From positions 62,001 through 126,000 of the forward strand of contig NZ_JMTZ01000009.1 of assembly GCF_000731095.1 (NCBI RefSeq): 64,000 nucleotides of DNA, given 5' to 3'. Each line of letters begins with the position of its first letter. Within the stretch, counting starts at the first letter, position 1. Both the position numbers and the translations under genes were made by a program. This stretch comes from Lysobacter antibioticus (GTDB taxonomy: Bacteria > Pseudomonadota > Gammaproteobacteria > Xanthomonadales > Xanthomonadaceae). Shown here in pieces: positions 19,741 through 28,768 of this stretch. The notes beneath the pieces were generated by a model. The model saw only the letters and a list, made by a program, of their open reading frames with translations, searched no databases and was not told the origin of the DNA.

Positions 19741-21455
19741 GACACGACCTCGCGTTCGGGCGCGACGCTGTGGCCGGTGACGCGGTCGCGCCCGGCCGAC
19801 TTGCTCGCATACAAGGCGGCGTCGGCGCGTTCGAGCAACTGCTCCGGGGTTTCGCCGGTGCGTAACTCGGCCACGCCGAGACTCAGGCTGACCGGCAACA
19901 GGCGGCCGTCGATCGACAGCGGGCTGCCGCTGACCGATTCGCGCAGATGCTCGGCGACCCGGATCGCGTCGCGCAGATAAGTGTCGGCCAACACCACCAG
20001 CACTTCGTCGCCGCCGTAACGGCCGAACAGGTCGTAGGCGCGCAAACGATTGCGGGTGCGCAGCGAAACGATGCGCAGGGTTTCGTCGCCGACGCGGTGG
20101 CCGTGTTCGTCGTTGATGCGCTTGAAGTGGTCGATGTCGAAGAACACCACCGACAAGGGCCGGTGCGAACGGTGCGCGCTCTCGACCGCGCCGCGCAGGC
20201 TTTGCGAGATCGCCGCGCGCGTCATCGCCCCGGTCAGGCTGTCGTAGGTAGCCAGGCGATTGGCGGTGTCGCGGTCGCGCCGCAGCTGCTGCAGTTTCGA
20301 GGTCAGGCCGAGCAACAGGCCGAGCCCGCCGAAGGCCAGGCCGACCGGGAAGGAATATTCCAGCCAGGCGTACTCCGGCCACCACTCGTGATTGGCGCCG
20401 ACCAGGACCACCAGCAGCACCATCAACGGCGACCACGCCAGCAGCAGGAAATACGCTTCGCGCTGGCGCCGCCAGATCGCCACCACGGTGCAGTACAGCA
20501 CCAGCGCGATCACCAACAGCAGGTTGAGATTGCCGAACAGCGCGCTGTGCTTCCAGGTCCGGAACAAGGACACCAGCAGCAGCGCGCCGAGCGAGACGCT
20601 GCAGTAATCGAGGATGCGTGCGACCTTCGGCTGGGTCGTGCGCAGGCCGAGGAAGAAGATCAAGAAGCGAATGCTGGCGAGCACCGCCGCGGTATTGAGC
20701 ACGACGTTGGTGCGCCCGTCCGGGGCGATCTCGTCGAGCCAGGGAATTGCGCGCATCTCGCCGCCGTCGGCGGTCAGGGTCAGGATCTGCAGGACCAGGG
20801 TCAGGCCGAGGTAGGCATAGCCGCGCTCGCGCAGACCGGCCCAGAAACCGAACGCGAGCACCGCCGCCACCCCCATCGCGGTCAGCACCACGCTGCGCAG
20901 GCCCACGTGCAGCATGTCCTCGCGCTGGACCTTCGCCAGCGGCTGGATCGTCACCTTGGACGGCAGCACGTCGACCGTCAGCACGCGCAGGTACAGCGAG
21001 TCGCCGCGGCGCAGGCCCTTCGGCAAGGGAAAGACGATGAAGCGGGTGGAATGGCTGAAGTCGGTGTCGGGCCCGTAGATCGAACGCCGCAGCGGCACCG
21101 CGTCGCCCGGGCGCCACAGTTCGATCTCGCGGCGATAGGGCCGGCTGATCACCAACTGCGGCGCATCGGATTCGGCGACGTCCTGGTCGGCCGTCACCCG
21201 CCACCACACCGGCTGGCGCCGCGGCGCCGAAATCTGGTTGCCGGCGATGCTTACGAACTCGCGATCGAATTCGCCCCCGAGTATCCGCGCCGGCACCGGG
21301 TCCTGGCCCAGGCGGGACAGACTCAGCGACGGCGACGCATAGGAGGCGCGGCCCGGCGAAGCCAGGCCCAAGGATTGCGCCGACACGATCGTCGCCACCC
21401 ACATTCCCAGCAGCACCAACAGGGTCTGCCAGGCTCGACGCGAGGGTTTCCCCAT
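19737..21455 (-). CDS. 7TM-DISM sensor diguanylate cyclase
   Basis: A 572-residue inner-membrane sensor with a signal peptide (residues 1-26), a periplasmic 7TMR-DISM extracellular-type domain (about 30-200), seven hydrophobic segments (about 205-400) and a C-terminal GGDEF domain. The active site reads YGGDEVL, with Val in place of the usual Phe; the catalytic GGDE is kept, so cyclic-di-GMP synthesis is likely. An inhibitory RxxD site is not evident. The start MGKPSRR follows GGAAGG, which favours it over two upstream in-frame starts. Confidence 0.88.
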   Translation of the reverse strand: MGKPSRRAWQTLLVLLGMWVATIVSAQSLGLASPGRASYASPSLSLSRLGQDPVPARILGGEFDREFVSIAGNQISAPRRQPVWWRVTADQDVAESDAPQLVISRPYRREIELWRPGDAVPLRRSIYGPDTDFSHSTRFIVFPLPKGLRRGDSLYLRVLTVDVLPSKVTIQPLAKVQREDMLHVGLRSVVLTAMGVAAVLAFGFWAGLRERGYAYLGLTLVLQILTLTADGGEMRAIPWLDEIAPDGRTNVVLNTAAVLASIRFLIFFLGLRTTQPKVARILDYCSVSLGALLLVSLFRTWKHSALFGNLNLLLVIALVLYCTVVAIWRRQREAYFLLLAWSPLMVLLVVLVGANHEWWPEYAWLEYSFPVGLAFGGLGLLLGLTSKLQQLRRDRDTANRLATYDSLTGAMTRAAISQSLRGAVESAHRSHRPLSVVFFDIDHFKRINDEHGHRVGDETLRIVSLRTRNRLRAYDLFGRYGGDEVLVVLADTYLRDAIRVAEHLRESVSGSPLSIDGRLLPVSLSLGVAELRTGETPEQLLERADAALYASKSAGRDRVTGHSVAPEREVVS

Positions 21456-21669
21456 GCCCCTTCCGGTCACAAGTCTGGTGAACCGAGCATAGCCCATGGG
21501 CCTCCCGCTCCGGGGGAGGGGGCCGTCACGGTTTGGGCCTCGAATCTGTGCACTCGCACACGCCTCCATGCATTGCCGCAGCGATCCTGCCGCGGCCTGG
21601 AGGAGATGCTACACGTCCGTTACGTCGCCGCGATGCCGACTATCCGTAGGACATCGCCGCGTCGCAGCG

Positions 21670-22623
21670 TCAGTCGCGGGCGCCCTGCCCGGTGACCCGG
21701 GCGACGGCGTCGTGCGCGTGTAGGCTTTCGAAGTGGGCGATCTGCGCGTCGAAACGTTCGATGCGCTTGTCGTGCGACAAGGCGGCGGCGACACGGCGCG
21801 CGGCGTCTTCGCAGAACATCAGGTTTTCGGCGTTGAGACGGGCGAAGGCTTGCTCGTCCTCGCGCTTGACCGCGGTCTGCACCGGCGTGCCGAGGGCGTG
21901 TTCGATCGCGTCGATCAGCGCCACCAGCGGGACTTCGTCGAAAGCCGGACGCAGTTCGACGCGGACGTCAGCGCGGCTGCGCTGGGCGTGCGGTGTCGCC
22001 GCTAGGCCGCGTTCGGACGCCAGCCAATCGCTGACCACCGCGGTCGACAGCGGATGGGCGGCGGCGAAGTCGTCGGCGAAGCGTTCGGCGTTGAGCTGGC
22101 GCGACAGCGCCGCCGAGGCCGGACAGGTGCTGGAGTACTCGACCGCGAAACGCAGGCCCAGGTGCAAGTGACCGTCGAGCAGGCGCGCGTCGATCTCGAC
22201 CGGGTAGCGCTTCCAGCCGGCGTTGTGGCTGGCGAGCGCCGGACGCAGCAGCAACTGCTCGTAGCGCAGGACCAGGCGCGCGGCGCTGGAAATGCCGCCC
22301 TGGCCGTCGACCAGGCTCTGCAGCACGCGACGCAGGCCGGCCGGGGTCACCGTCTCGCTGGCGAAGGCGTTCTGCAGATGCAGGTACATGCGCGACATGT
22401 GGATGCCGCGCGCGTCGGCATCGCGCAGATTCACCGAGACGTCGACCGAGGCCGCGACCTGGATCGAACTGCCGTCGGCCGCGGCGATCCGCAGCGGCAA
22501 GGCGATGTTGGACATCCCGACCCAATCGAGCGGTCGCGCCGCGGCGGCGGCGTCGAAGGCGACATCGGGCAGGACGGGCTTGAGTGCGGAGGGGGTCTTG
22601 GGAGGATTCACGACGGCAGACAT
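21670..22623 (-). CDS. folE2: GTP cyclohydrolase FolE2 (type IB)
   Basis: Opens the GTP ring to dihydroneopterin triphosphate for folate synthesis. The 317-residue length, the starting block LDWVGMSNIALPL, the catalytic-metal Cys in STCPASAALS and the Glu of LNAENLMFCED fit FolE2, which can use metals other than zinc. In some bacteria FolE2 is a zinc-starvation backup of FolE. Whether a second folE exists cannot be seen here. The gene is followed by an unrelated operon on the same strand. Confidence 0.9.
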   Translation of the reverse strand: MSAVVNPPKTPSALKPVLPDVAFDAAAAARPLDWVGMSNIALPLRIAAADGSSIQVAASVDVSVNLRDADARGIHMSRMYLHLQNAFASETVTPAGLRRVLQSLVDGQGGISSAARLVLRYEQLLLRPALASHNAGWKRYPVEIDARLLDGHLHLGLRFAVEYSSTCPASAALSRQLNAERFADDFAAAHPLSTAVVSDWLASERGLAATPHAQRSRADVRVELRPAFDEVPLVALIDAIEHALGTPVQTAVKREDEQAFARLNAENLMFCEDAARRVAAALSHDKRIERFDAQIAHFESLHAHDAVARVTGQGARD

Positions 22624-22701
22624 GGGGGCGCGTGGGGGGAACGCAACGCCGTCATTCTAGCCGCAGGGGGGCCGGGCGCCCCCTGCCCGGCCCTGCAACG
22701 G

Positions 22702-23442
22702 TCAGTTGCGGGCGCCGCGCCAGGCCGCCAGCAAGGCCGTCCACGGCGACAGCGGCCGGGCCGCGTCGCCACGTTGCAGGCGGGTATGGGCCAGGGCCGT
22801 CCACAAGCGCCGCGGCACGGTCGAGCCGCCGCGGGCCGGCCACTGGGCCAGCAGTTCGCGGCTCCATTCGGCCGCCGCGCCCTCGCCCGGACGCGCCATG
22901 CTGCGCGCGACCACGCTCAGCGGCACCGCCGCGTCGCCCTGCAGGACCAGTCGCGCTTCCAGCAGCGAGGACAGGATCGGTGCCACCGCCGCTTCGGCCA
23001 ACTGCCCCGGTACCGGCCCGAACAGGGCCAAGTCGATGGCGCCGATGGCCTCGGCCAGCGGGGTCAAGGCCTCGAAGGCCTCGTTACGGTCGCCCGGGCG
23101 TTCGCGGCTGTCGCGCAGCGACGGCAGCATCACCGCCAGCGCCTTCCACGGCGCCGCTTGCCGCTGCAGGGCCAAACCGAGCGGGTGCCGGCGACGGCCC
23201 TGGCTCCAGCCCTGCAGTTCTTCGATCCACCAGCCGAGCTTGGCTTCGCCGGGCGCGGCATCGCTGCCGCCCCAGGCGGCGTCGGTCAGTTCCTGCTGCA
23301 GGCTCGCCCAGGCCACCGCGGTGCCGCGCTGGGCGCGCGGCACGAACACTTCGGCCACCGACCATTCCGGCCAGCGCGCGCGCCACTTGCCGGTGAAGTC
23401 TTCCAGCGCGTCGTCGCGTTCGGCGGCAGCCGCTGCGGTCAT
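22702..23442 (-). CDS. squalene/phytoene synthase-like protein
   Basis: A 246-residue, Trp- and Ala-rich helical protein. The stretch KLGWWIEELQGW (about residues 69-80) followed by RRRHPLGLAL matches the helix that precedes the first Asp-rich motif in squalene and phytoene synthases. The two DxxxD motifs that bind the diphosphates are not evident, so catalysis is uncertain. The start overlaps the stop of the phosphatase gene as ATGA, placing it last in the ubiG operon; a link to quinone or isoprenoid metabolism is only an inference. Confidence 0.65.
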   Translation of the reverse strand: MTAAAAAERDDALEDFTGKWRARWPEWSVAEVFVPRAQRGTAVAWASLQQELTDAAWGGSDAAPGEAKLGWWIEELQGWSQGRRRHPLGLALQRQAAPWKALAVMLPSLRDSRERPGDRNEAFEALTPLAEAIGAIDLALFGPVPGQLAEAAVAPILSSLLEARLVLQGDAAVPLSVVARSMARPGEGAAAEWSRELLAQWPARGGSTVPRRLWTALAHTRLQRGDAARPLSPWTALLAAWRGARN

Positions 23443-24140
23443 CGCGTCGCCGGCCATGCGCCTGGCTCGCTCAAACTCGAAGGCAGCTCGACCAGCACGT
23501 CGCCCTGCCAGGCGATCGGGTCGTCCTCGGCCAGGCGATAGCCCCACAGCGCCACCACCGAGGCCATGCCGGCGGCGCGCGCGGCGACGATGTCGCGCTC
23601 GTCGTCGCCGACGTAGATGCAATCGCCGGGGCGCATGCCGATCAATTCGGCGGCATGGGTCAACGGCAGCGGATCGGGCTTGCGCACCGCCAGGGTGTCG
23701 CCGCCGATCAGCACCGCGCAGCGCGTCTGCCAACCCAGCAGCGGGATCAGCTTGCGCGCGAGGTATTCGGGTTTGTTGGTGACGATGCCCCAGACGCAGC
23801 CGGCCGCTTCCAGCGCCGCCAGCATCGCTTCGATGCCCTCGAACGGTGCGCCGTGCAGGCCGAGCTCGCTTTCGTAAAGGTCGAGGAATTCCTGCACCCA
23901 GCCATCGCGCTCGCCGGCGTCGATGTCGGGAAAGGCCGCGCCGATCATCGCCCGCGAACCCTTCGACACGTGCGGACGCAAAAGGTCGAGGCTGATCGGG
24001 TCGCGACCGCGATCGGCGCGCATGCGGTTGGCGACGGCCAGCATGTCCGGCGCGCTGTCGAGCAAGGTGCCGTCGAGATCGAACAGCACCGCCTTCGGAA
24101 AGGCGCGTGCGTCGGCCTGGCCGAGCGAAGCGGCGGTCAT
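23439..24140 (-). CDS. mupP: HAD phosphatase, MupP/Gph type
   Basis: A 233-residue HAD hydrolase with [14 protein letters not shown] (nucleophile and acid Asp), VTNKPE, KPDPLPL and VGDDERDI. It is usually annotated as phosphoglycolate phosphatase. The gene order mtaD-ubiG-here and segments such as SKGSRAMI and WGIVTNKP match Pseudomonas MupP, the MurNAc-6-phosphate phosphatase of cell-wall recycling, so that role is preferred. It overlaps ubiG and the next gene by ATGA on both sides. Confidence 0.8.
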   Translation of the reverse strand: MTAASLGQADARAFPKAVLFDLDGTLLDSAPDMLAVANRMRADRGRDPISLDLLRPHVSKGSRAMIGAAFPDIDAGERDGWVQEFLDLYESELGLHGAPFEGIEAMLAALEAAGCVWGIVTNKPEYLARKLIPLLGWQTRCAVLIGGDTLAVRKPDPLPLTHAAELIGMRPGDCIYVGDDERDIVAARAAGMASVVALWGYRLAEDDPIAWQGDVLVELPSSLSEPGAWPATR

Positions 24141-24913
24141 GCGTCGAGCTCCGGCTTCAGCGCACAAGCCAGGTAGTTGACGTCGGTACGCGAGATCACC
24201 CGCGCCGCGTTGCGCCAGGGCTCGTACATCAGGCCGCTGACGTCCTCCATCCGCAGGCCGGCCTCGCGCAACCAGGCGGCGAGTTCGGACGGCTTGATGA
24301 AGTCGCGGTACTGGTGGGTGCCCTTGGGCAGCACCCGCGCCACGTATTCGGCGCCGACGATGGCCAGCGCGAACGCCGCCGGGGTGCGGTTGAGGGTCGA
24401 CAGGAACAGGCGTCCGCCGGGCTTGAGCAGGCGCGCGCAGGCGCGCACGACCGCGGCCGGATCGGGCACGTGTTCGAGCATCTCCATGCAGGTGATCGCA
24501 TCGAAGCGGCCCGGCATTTCCTCGGCCAGGCTCTCGGCCGGCTGCAAGCGGTAGTCGATGGCGACGCCGGTCTCCAGGCGATGCAGCTTGGCGACCTTGA
24601 TTAGTTCCGGCGCCAGATCGATCGCGGTGACCTGCGCGCCGGCCGCGGCCAGGGCTTCGCTCAGCAGACCGCCGCCGCAACCGACGTCGAGCACCTGCGC
24701 ATCGCGCAGATTCGCGCGCTGGGCGACGTAGCCCAGGCGCGCCGGGTTGAGTGCGTGCAAGGCCTTTTGCGGGCCTTCCGGGTCCCACCAGCGATTGGCC
24801 AGGGCGCCGAACTTGTCGAGTTCGGCCTGGCTGAAATTATCGTGCTCGGCCGCGGTGCTTGCGCCCTCGGACGTGTCGGAGGGAGTGTGCGGGGTCGAAT
24901 TGGCTGCGCTCAT
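24137..24913 (-). CDS. ubiG: ubiquinone biosynthesis O-methyltransferase
   Basis: SAM-dependent enzyme that does both O-methylations in ubiquinone synthesis. The 258-residue product has the SAM motif [15 protein letters not shown] (about residues 72-86), [10 protein letters not shown] and the [12 protein letters not shown] segment typical of UbiG. It is normal in length apart from a polar N-terminal 20 residues. It heads a three-gene ATGA-overlapping operon with the HAD phosphatase and the squalene-synthase-like gene. Confidence 0.95.
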   Translation of the reverse strand: MSAANSTPHTPSDTSEGASTAAEHDNFSQAELDKFGALANRWWDPEGPQKALHALNPARLGYVAQRANLRDAQVLDVGCGGGLLSEALAAAGAQVTAIDLAPELIKVAKLHRLETGVAIDYRLQPAESLAEEMPGRFDAITCMEMLEHVPDPAAVVRACARLLKPGGRLFLSTLNRTPAAFALAIVGAEYVARVLPKGTHQYRDFIKPSELAAWLREAGLRMEDVSGLMYEPWRNAARVISRTDVNYLACALKPELDA

Positions 24914-25112
24914 GACTTCCTGCCCGTCATTGCTGCGGATCGTTGCGGAGCGTTCTCTTCGCGCAGAGCGCGGGAGGATCGGTCCGGCGTGGCGCGGGCC
25001 GTGCCCGCGGCTGTGGATCGATAGTGTGAAGCAAGCGCCGCCGATGCGCCGTCGAGGCTGCGCAAGCGCACAGCGACAGCACCGGATGGCGATCGCGTCG
25101 CGGCGATCGCGC

Positions 25113-26453
25113 TCAGCGCCGGATCGTCGCGATGCGTTCGCGCCATTGCCGGGCGTTCGCGACCAGGGCCGCGGTGTCCATGTCGATCAGCTCGCGCTGG
25201 CGCAGCTTGCTGCGCCCGGCGATCCAGACGTCGCTGACCTGGTGACGGCCGGTCGCATAGATCAACTGCGAGACCACGTGGTGCACCGGCTGGGTTTCGA
25301 GCTGGCCGAGGTCGACGCAGACCAGGTCGGCCTGCTTGCCGATCTCGATCGAACCGATCTTGGCTTCGAAGCCGAGCGCCTTGGCGCCGCCGAGGGTGGC
25401 CGCGCGCAGCGACTTGAACGCGTCCAGGGCCGAGGCGTCGTTGGCAACGGCCTTGGCCAGGAACGCCGCGGTGCGGGTCTCGCCGAACATGTCGAGGTCG
25501 TTATTGCTGGCGCAGCCGTCGGTACCGATCGCCAGGTTGACCCCGGCCTGATCGAGCTTGCACGTCGGACAGAAACCCGAGGCCAGCTTGAGATTGGATT
25601 CCGGGCAATGCACCACGCTGACGCCGCGCTCGGCGCACAGGGCGATCTCGGCGTCGGTGAGTTGGGTCATGTGCACCGCGATCAGGCGGTCGGTGACCAG
25701 GCCGAGCCGGTCCAGGCGCGCCAACGGGCGCTGGCCGTGCAGCTTGATCGAGTCGGCGACTTCCTGCGCGGTCTCGTGGGTGTGCAGATGGATCGGCAGG
25801 TCGAGCTGGTCGGCGAGCATGCGAATGCGCTCGAAGTTCGCGTCGCTCACCGTGTACGGCGCATGCGGCGCGAACGTGGTCGCGACCAGCGCATCGTCGC
25901 GCCACAGGTCGTGCACTTCGCCGGCGCGGTCGAAATATTCGTCGGAGCTCTTGGCCCAGGCGGTCGGGAAATCGATCACCGGCAGGCCGACCCGGGCGCG
26001 GAAACCGTGGCGCTTGTAGACCGCGGCCTGCACATCGGGGAAGAAATAGTTTTCGTTGGCGCAGGTGGTGCCGCCGCGCAGCATCTCGGCGATCGCCAGG
26101 GTGATGCCGTCCTCGACGAACTCCGGCCCGATCACCGCGCCTTCGACCGGCCAGATGTGGCCCTGCAGCCATTCCATCAGCGGCAGATCGTCGGCGATCC
26201 CGCGCAGCAGGGTCATCGGGTTGTGGGTATGGGCGTTGACCAGGCCCGGGATCAGCGCGGCCTCGGGCCGCGACACCGTCTGCGCGGCGGCGTAGCGCGT
26301 ACGCGCTTCGGCGCTCGGCAGCAGGCCGACGATGACGCCGTCCTTGATCGCCACGGCATGGTCTTCGAGCACCACCGCATGCGGTTCGACCGGCACCACC
26401 CAGCCCGCTTCGATCAACAGGTCGCAGGCGATGGGCGGATGTTCGTGGGTCAT
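25113..26453 (-). CDS. mtaD: 5'-methylthioadenosine/SAH deaminase (TRZ/ATZ hydrolase)
   Basis: Amidohydrolase of 446 residues with metal ligands [16 protein letters not shown] and the catalytic Asp of [13 protein letters not shown]. Family members deaminate 5'-methylthioadenosine or S-adenosylhomocysteine to the inosine form. In Pseudomonas the same gene precedes ubiG and mupP, as here. The start MTHEHPP at 26453 is chosen because the upstream frame is not conserved-looking. Here it is separated from ubiG by about 200 bases. Confidence 0.88.
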   Translation of the reverse strand: MTHEHPPIACDLLIEAGWVVPVEPHAVVLEDHAVAIKDGVIVGLLPSAEARTRYAAAQTVSRPEAALIPGLVNAHTHNPMTLLRGIADDLPLMEWLQGHIWPVEGAVIGPEFVEDGITLAIAEMLRGGTTCANENYFFPDVQAAVYKRHGFRARVGLPVIDFPTAWAKSSDEYFDRAGEVHDLWRDDALVATTFAPHAPYTVSDANFERIRMLADQLDLPIHLHTHETAQEVADSIKLHGQRPLARLDRLGLVTDRLIAVHMTQLTDAEIALCAERGVSVVHCPESNLKLASGFCPTCKLDQAGVNLAIGTDGCASNNDLDMFGETRTAAFLAKAVANDASALDAFKSLRAATLGGAKALGFEAKIGSIEIGKQADLVCVDLGQLETQPVHHVVSQLIYATGRHQVSDVWIAGRSKLRQRELIDMDTAALVANARQWRERIATIRR

Positions 26454-26710
26454 ATGCGCTCGCTCGTGAGGCTGTGGGCACCGGCCCGGCAGGCTCCGGT
26501 GGTGGCCGCCAGGCCGGCGGCATGGCGCCGATCGGGGTCGCTGCGCGGCCCGCGGTTGCGGCTGTACCGGCACCGATTGTGGGCCGGCGGGGTTACATCA
26601 TGCTTTCTTTGCCGATGACGACCGCAAGCGGCCGGCCCGGCGCCTGGCCGGCGCCGGAAGGCGCCGCGGCCAGACCGCGGCCGCCGCAGCGGCCACGGTT
26701 CGCAACAGGC

Positions 26711-27277
26711 TTACTTCGCGCGGCTGAAATACTCGCCCGAGCGCGTGTCGACCTTGATGATCTCGTCCTGGCTGACGAACAACGGCACGCGCACCACTGC
26801 GCCGGTTTCCAGGGTCGCCGGCTTGCCGCCGCCGCCCGAGGTGTCGCCGCGCACGCCCGGGTCGGTCTCGACGATCTTCAGTTCGACGAAGTTCGGCGGC
26901 TGGACCATGATCGGCACACCGTTCCACAAGGTCACCACGCAGGCTTCCTCGCCCTTGAGCCACTTTTCCGCGCCGCCCATGCCGGACTTGTCGGCCTGGA
27001 CCTGCTCGAAGCTTTCCTGGTTCATGAAGTGCCAGTACTCGCCGTCGCTGTAGAGGTACTGCATGTCGGTGTCGATGACGTCGGCGGCTTCGAGGTCGTC
27101 GGTCGCCTTCATGGTCATTTCGACCACGCGGCCGGTCTTGATGTTGCGGTACTTCACGCGGGTGAAGGCCTGGCCCTTGCCCGGCTTGACGTACTCGGTA
27201 TCGGTGATGACGCAAGGCTCGTTGTTGACGAGGATCTTCATCCCGTTCTTGACGTCGTTCATGCCATAGCTGGCCAT
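26711..27277 (-). CDS. efp: elongation factor P
   Basis: Relieves ribosome stalling at polyproline stretches. The 188-residue protein has the conserved loop KPGKGQA with Lys34, the residue that EpmA beta-lysylates with help from EpmB. The ATG is preceded by AGGAG at good spacing. epmB lies divergently about 260 bases away; epmA is not in the window. Residues 139-153 include a glycine-rich [10 protein letters not shown] stretch that is normal for the family. Confidence 0.97.
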   Translation of the reverse strand: MASYGMNDVKNGMKILVNNEPCVITDTEYVKPGKGQAFTRVKYRNIKTGRVVEMTMKATDDLEAADVIDTDMQYLYSDGEYWHFMNQESFEQVQADKSGMGGAEKWLKGEEACVVTLWNGVPIMVQPPNFVELKIVETDPGVRGDTSGGGGKPATLETGAVVRVPLFVSQDEIIKVDTRSGEYFSRAK

Positions 27278-27536
27278 GCTGAAACTCCTGCGAATAATGA
27301 GTGTGGCGTTGCGATTGGGTTCCGGTCACCCCCGCACCGGGCGGGTCGGCGGTGGCCGCGGCCGTCGTCCGGCGCGATCCCGGGCCGGCCTGCGACGGGC
27401 CCAGGGGTCCGCGAAACCGGGACCTGCCTGTGGCGGCGGAAGGCTAGAATGTCGGGCTGCGCCGGCCCATCCGCTGCGATTCACCGCGGCGGCGGGACCC
27501 GGGCGCCGTAATCGGAACCCTGAAGGCTAGCCCCGC

Positions 27537-28592
27537 ATGATACCCGCTGCTCAAGCCTCCTTACAGCAGGCCCCCTCGCTCGCGACCGCAGCCGTCGGCC
27601 CGACGCCGCCGGCCGCCGGCGCGCGCTGGCAGGCGCTGTGGCGCGACGCCGTGCGCGACCCGCGCGAGCTGCTGGCCCTGCTCGGCCTGTCCGATGCGGC
27701 CCTGGCGCTGTCCGACGAGGCCGCCGCGCAGTTCCCGCTGCGGGTGCCGCGCGGCTTCGTCGCCCGCATGCGCCACGGCGACCCGAACGACCCCCTGCTG
27801 CGCCAGGTCCTGCCGCTGGACGAGGAAATGCGGCCGATGCCGGGTTTCAGCCTCGACGCGGTCGGCGACGGCGCGGCCAAGGCCGGGCATGGCGTGATCC
27901 GCAAGTACAACGGCCGCGCCCTGCTGATTGCCACCGGCAGTTGCGCGATCCACTGCCGCTACTGCTTCCGCCGTCACTTTCCCTATGCCGAGGAAACCGC
28001 CGCGGCCGGGGGCTGGCGCGATGCGCTCGCCGCGATCGGCGCCGACGCCGGCATCGACGAGGTCATCCTGTCCGGGGGCGACCCCTGGTCGCTGGCCACG
28101 CCGAAGCTCGAAGAACTGACCGAGGCCCTGGCCCAGGTCCCCCAGCTCAAGCGCCTGCGCATCCACACCCGTCTGCCGGTGGTCCTGCCCGAGCGCGTCG
28201 ACGCGGCGCTGCAGGCCTGGCTCGAACGCCTGCCGTGGCCGGTCGCGGTGGTGCTGCACGCCAACCACGCCAACGAATTCGACGCCGAGGTCGAGGCGGC
28301 CATGCGCCGCCTGCGAGCCAGCGGCGCGACCTTGCTCAATCAGGCGGTGTTGCTGCGCGGCGTCAACGACAGCGTCGAGGCCCTGGCCGCGCTGAGCGAG
28401 CGCAGCTACGCCGCCGGCGTGTTGCCCTACTACCTGCACCAGCTCGACCGGGTGCAGGGTTCGGCCCATTTCGAGGTCGCCGACGAGCGCGCCCGCGCCC
28501 TGCACCGGCAGCTGGCCGCGCGCCTGTCGGGCTACCTGGTGCCCAAGTTGGTGCGAGAAGTGGCAGGCGACCCGGGCAAGCGTCCGTTGTAA
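27537..28592 (+). CDS. epmB: EF-P lysine 2,3-aminomutase
   Basis: Radical-SAM enzyme that turns alpha-lysine into beta-lysine for EF-P modification. The 351-residue protein has the cluster motif CAIHCRYCFRRHFPY (about residues 139-153), SGGDPW for SAM binding, and HTRLPVVLPERV. It is shorter than the clostridial aminomutases, as expected for EpmB. It is divergent from efp; a TAGAAT at 27445-27450 is a possible -10 element. Confidence 0.93.
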   Translation: MIPAAQASLQQAPSLATAAVGPTPPAAGARWQALWRDAVRDPRELLALLGLSDAALALSDEAAAQFPLRVPRGFVARMRHGDPNDPLLRQVLPLDEEMRPMPGFSLDAVGDGAAKAGHGVIRKYNGRALLIATGSCAIHCRYCFRRHFPYAEETAAAGGWRDALAAIGADAGIDEVILSGGDPWSLATPKLEELTEALAQVPQLKRLRIHTRLPVVLPERVDAALQAWLERLPWPVAVVLHANHANEFDAEVEAAMRRLRASGATLLNQAVLLRGVNDSVEALAALSERSYAAGVLPYYLHQLDRVQGSAHFEVADERARALHRQLAARLSGYLVPKLVREVAGDPGKRPL

Positions 28593-28768
28593 GGTTGTAA
28601 TCTGGTTGGGGTTTGATTGGGGAACGCCGAGGAACCGTACGCGGACGCAGATGCGCCCGCGGCGTACGTCCGCGGCGCGATCGAACTCCTCAACGGGTCA
28701 CAGATTCTCGACCTTGCATGGACGAGGCCGGCGCTTCATGTCATAAAACCGGCCCACGGAGGTGGTCA

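Noticed and set aside
18880-21402. Single 840-codon minus-strand frame spanning two genes
   Set aside because: Its first part is an antiphase shadow of the GGDEF gene; only the last 286 codons form the papain-like protein.
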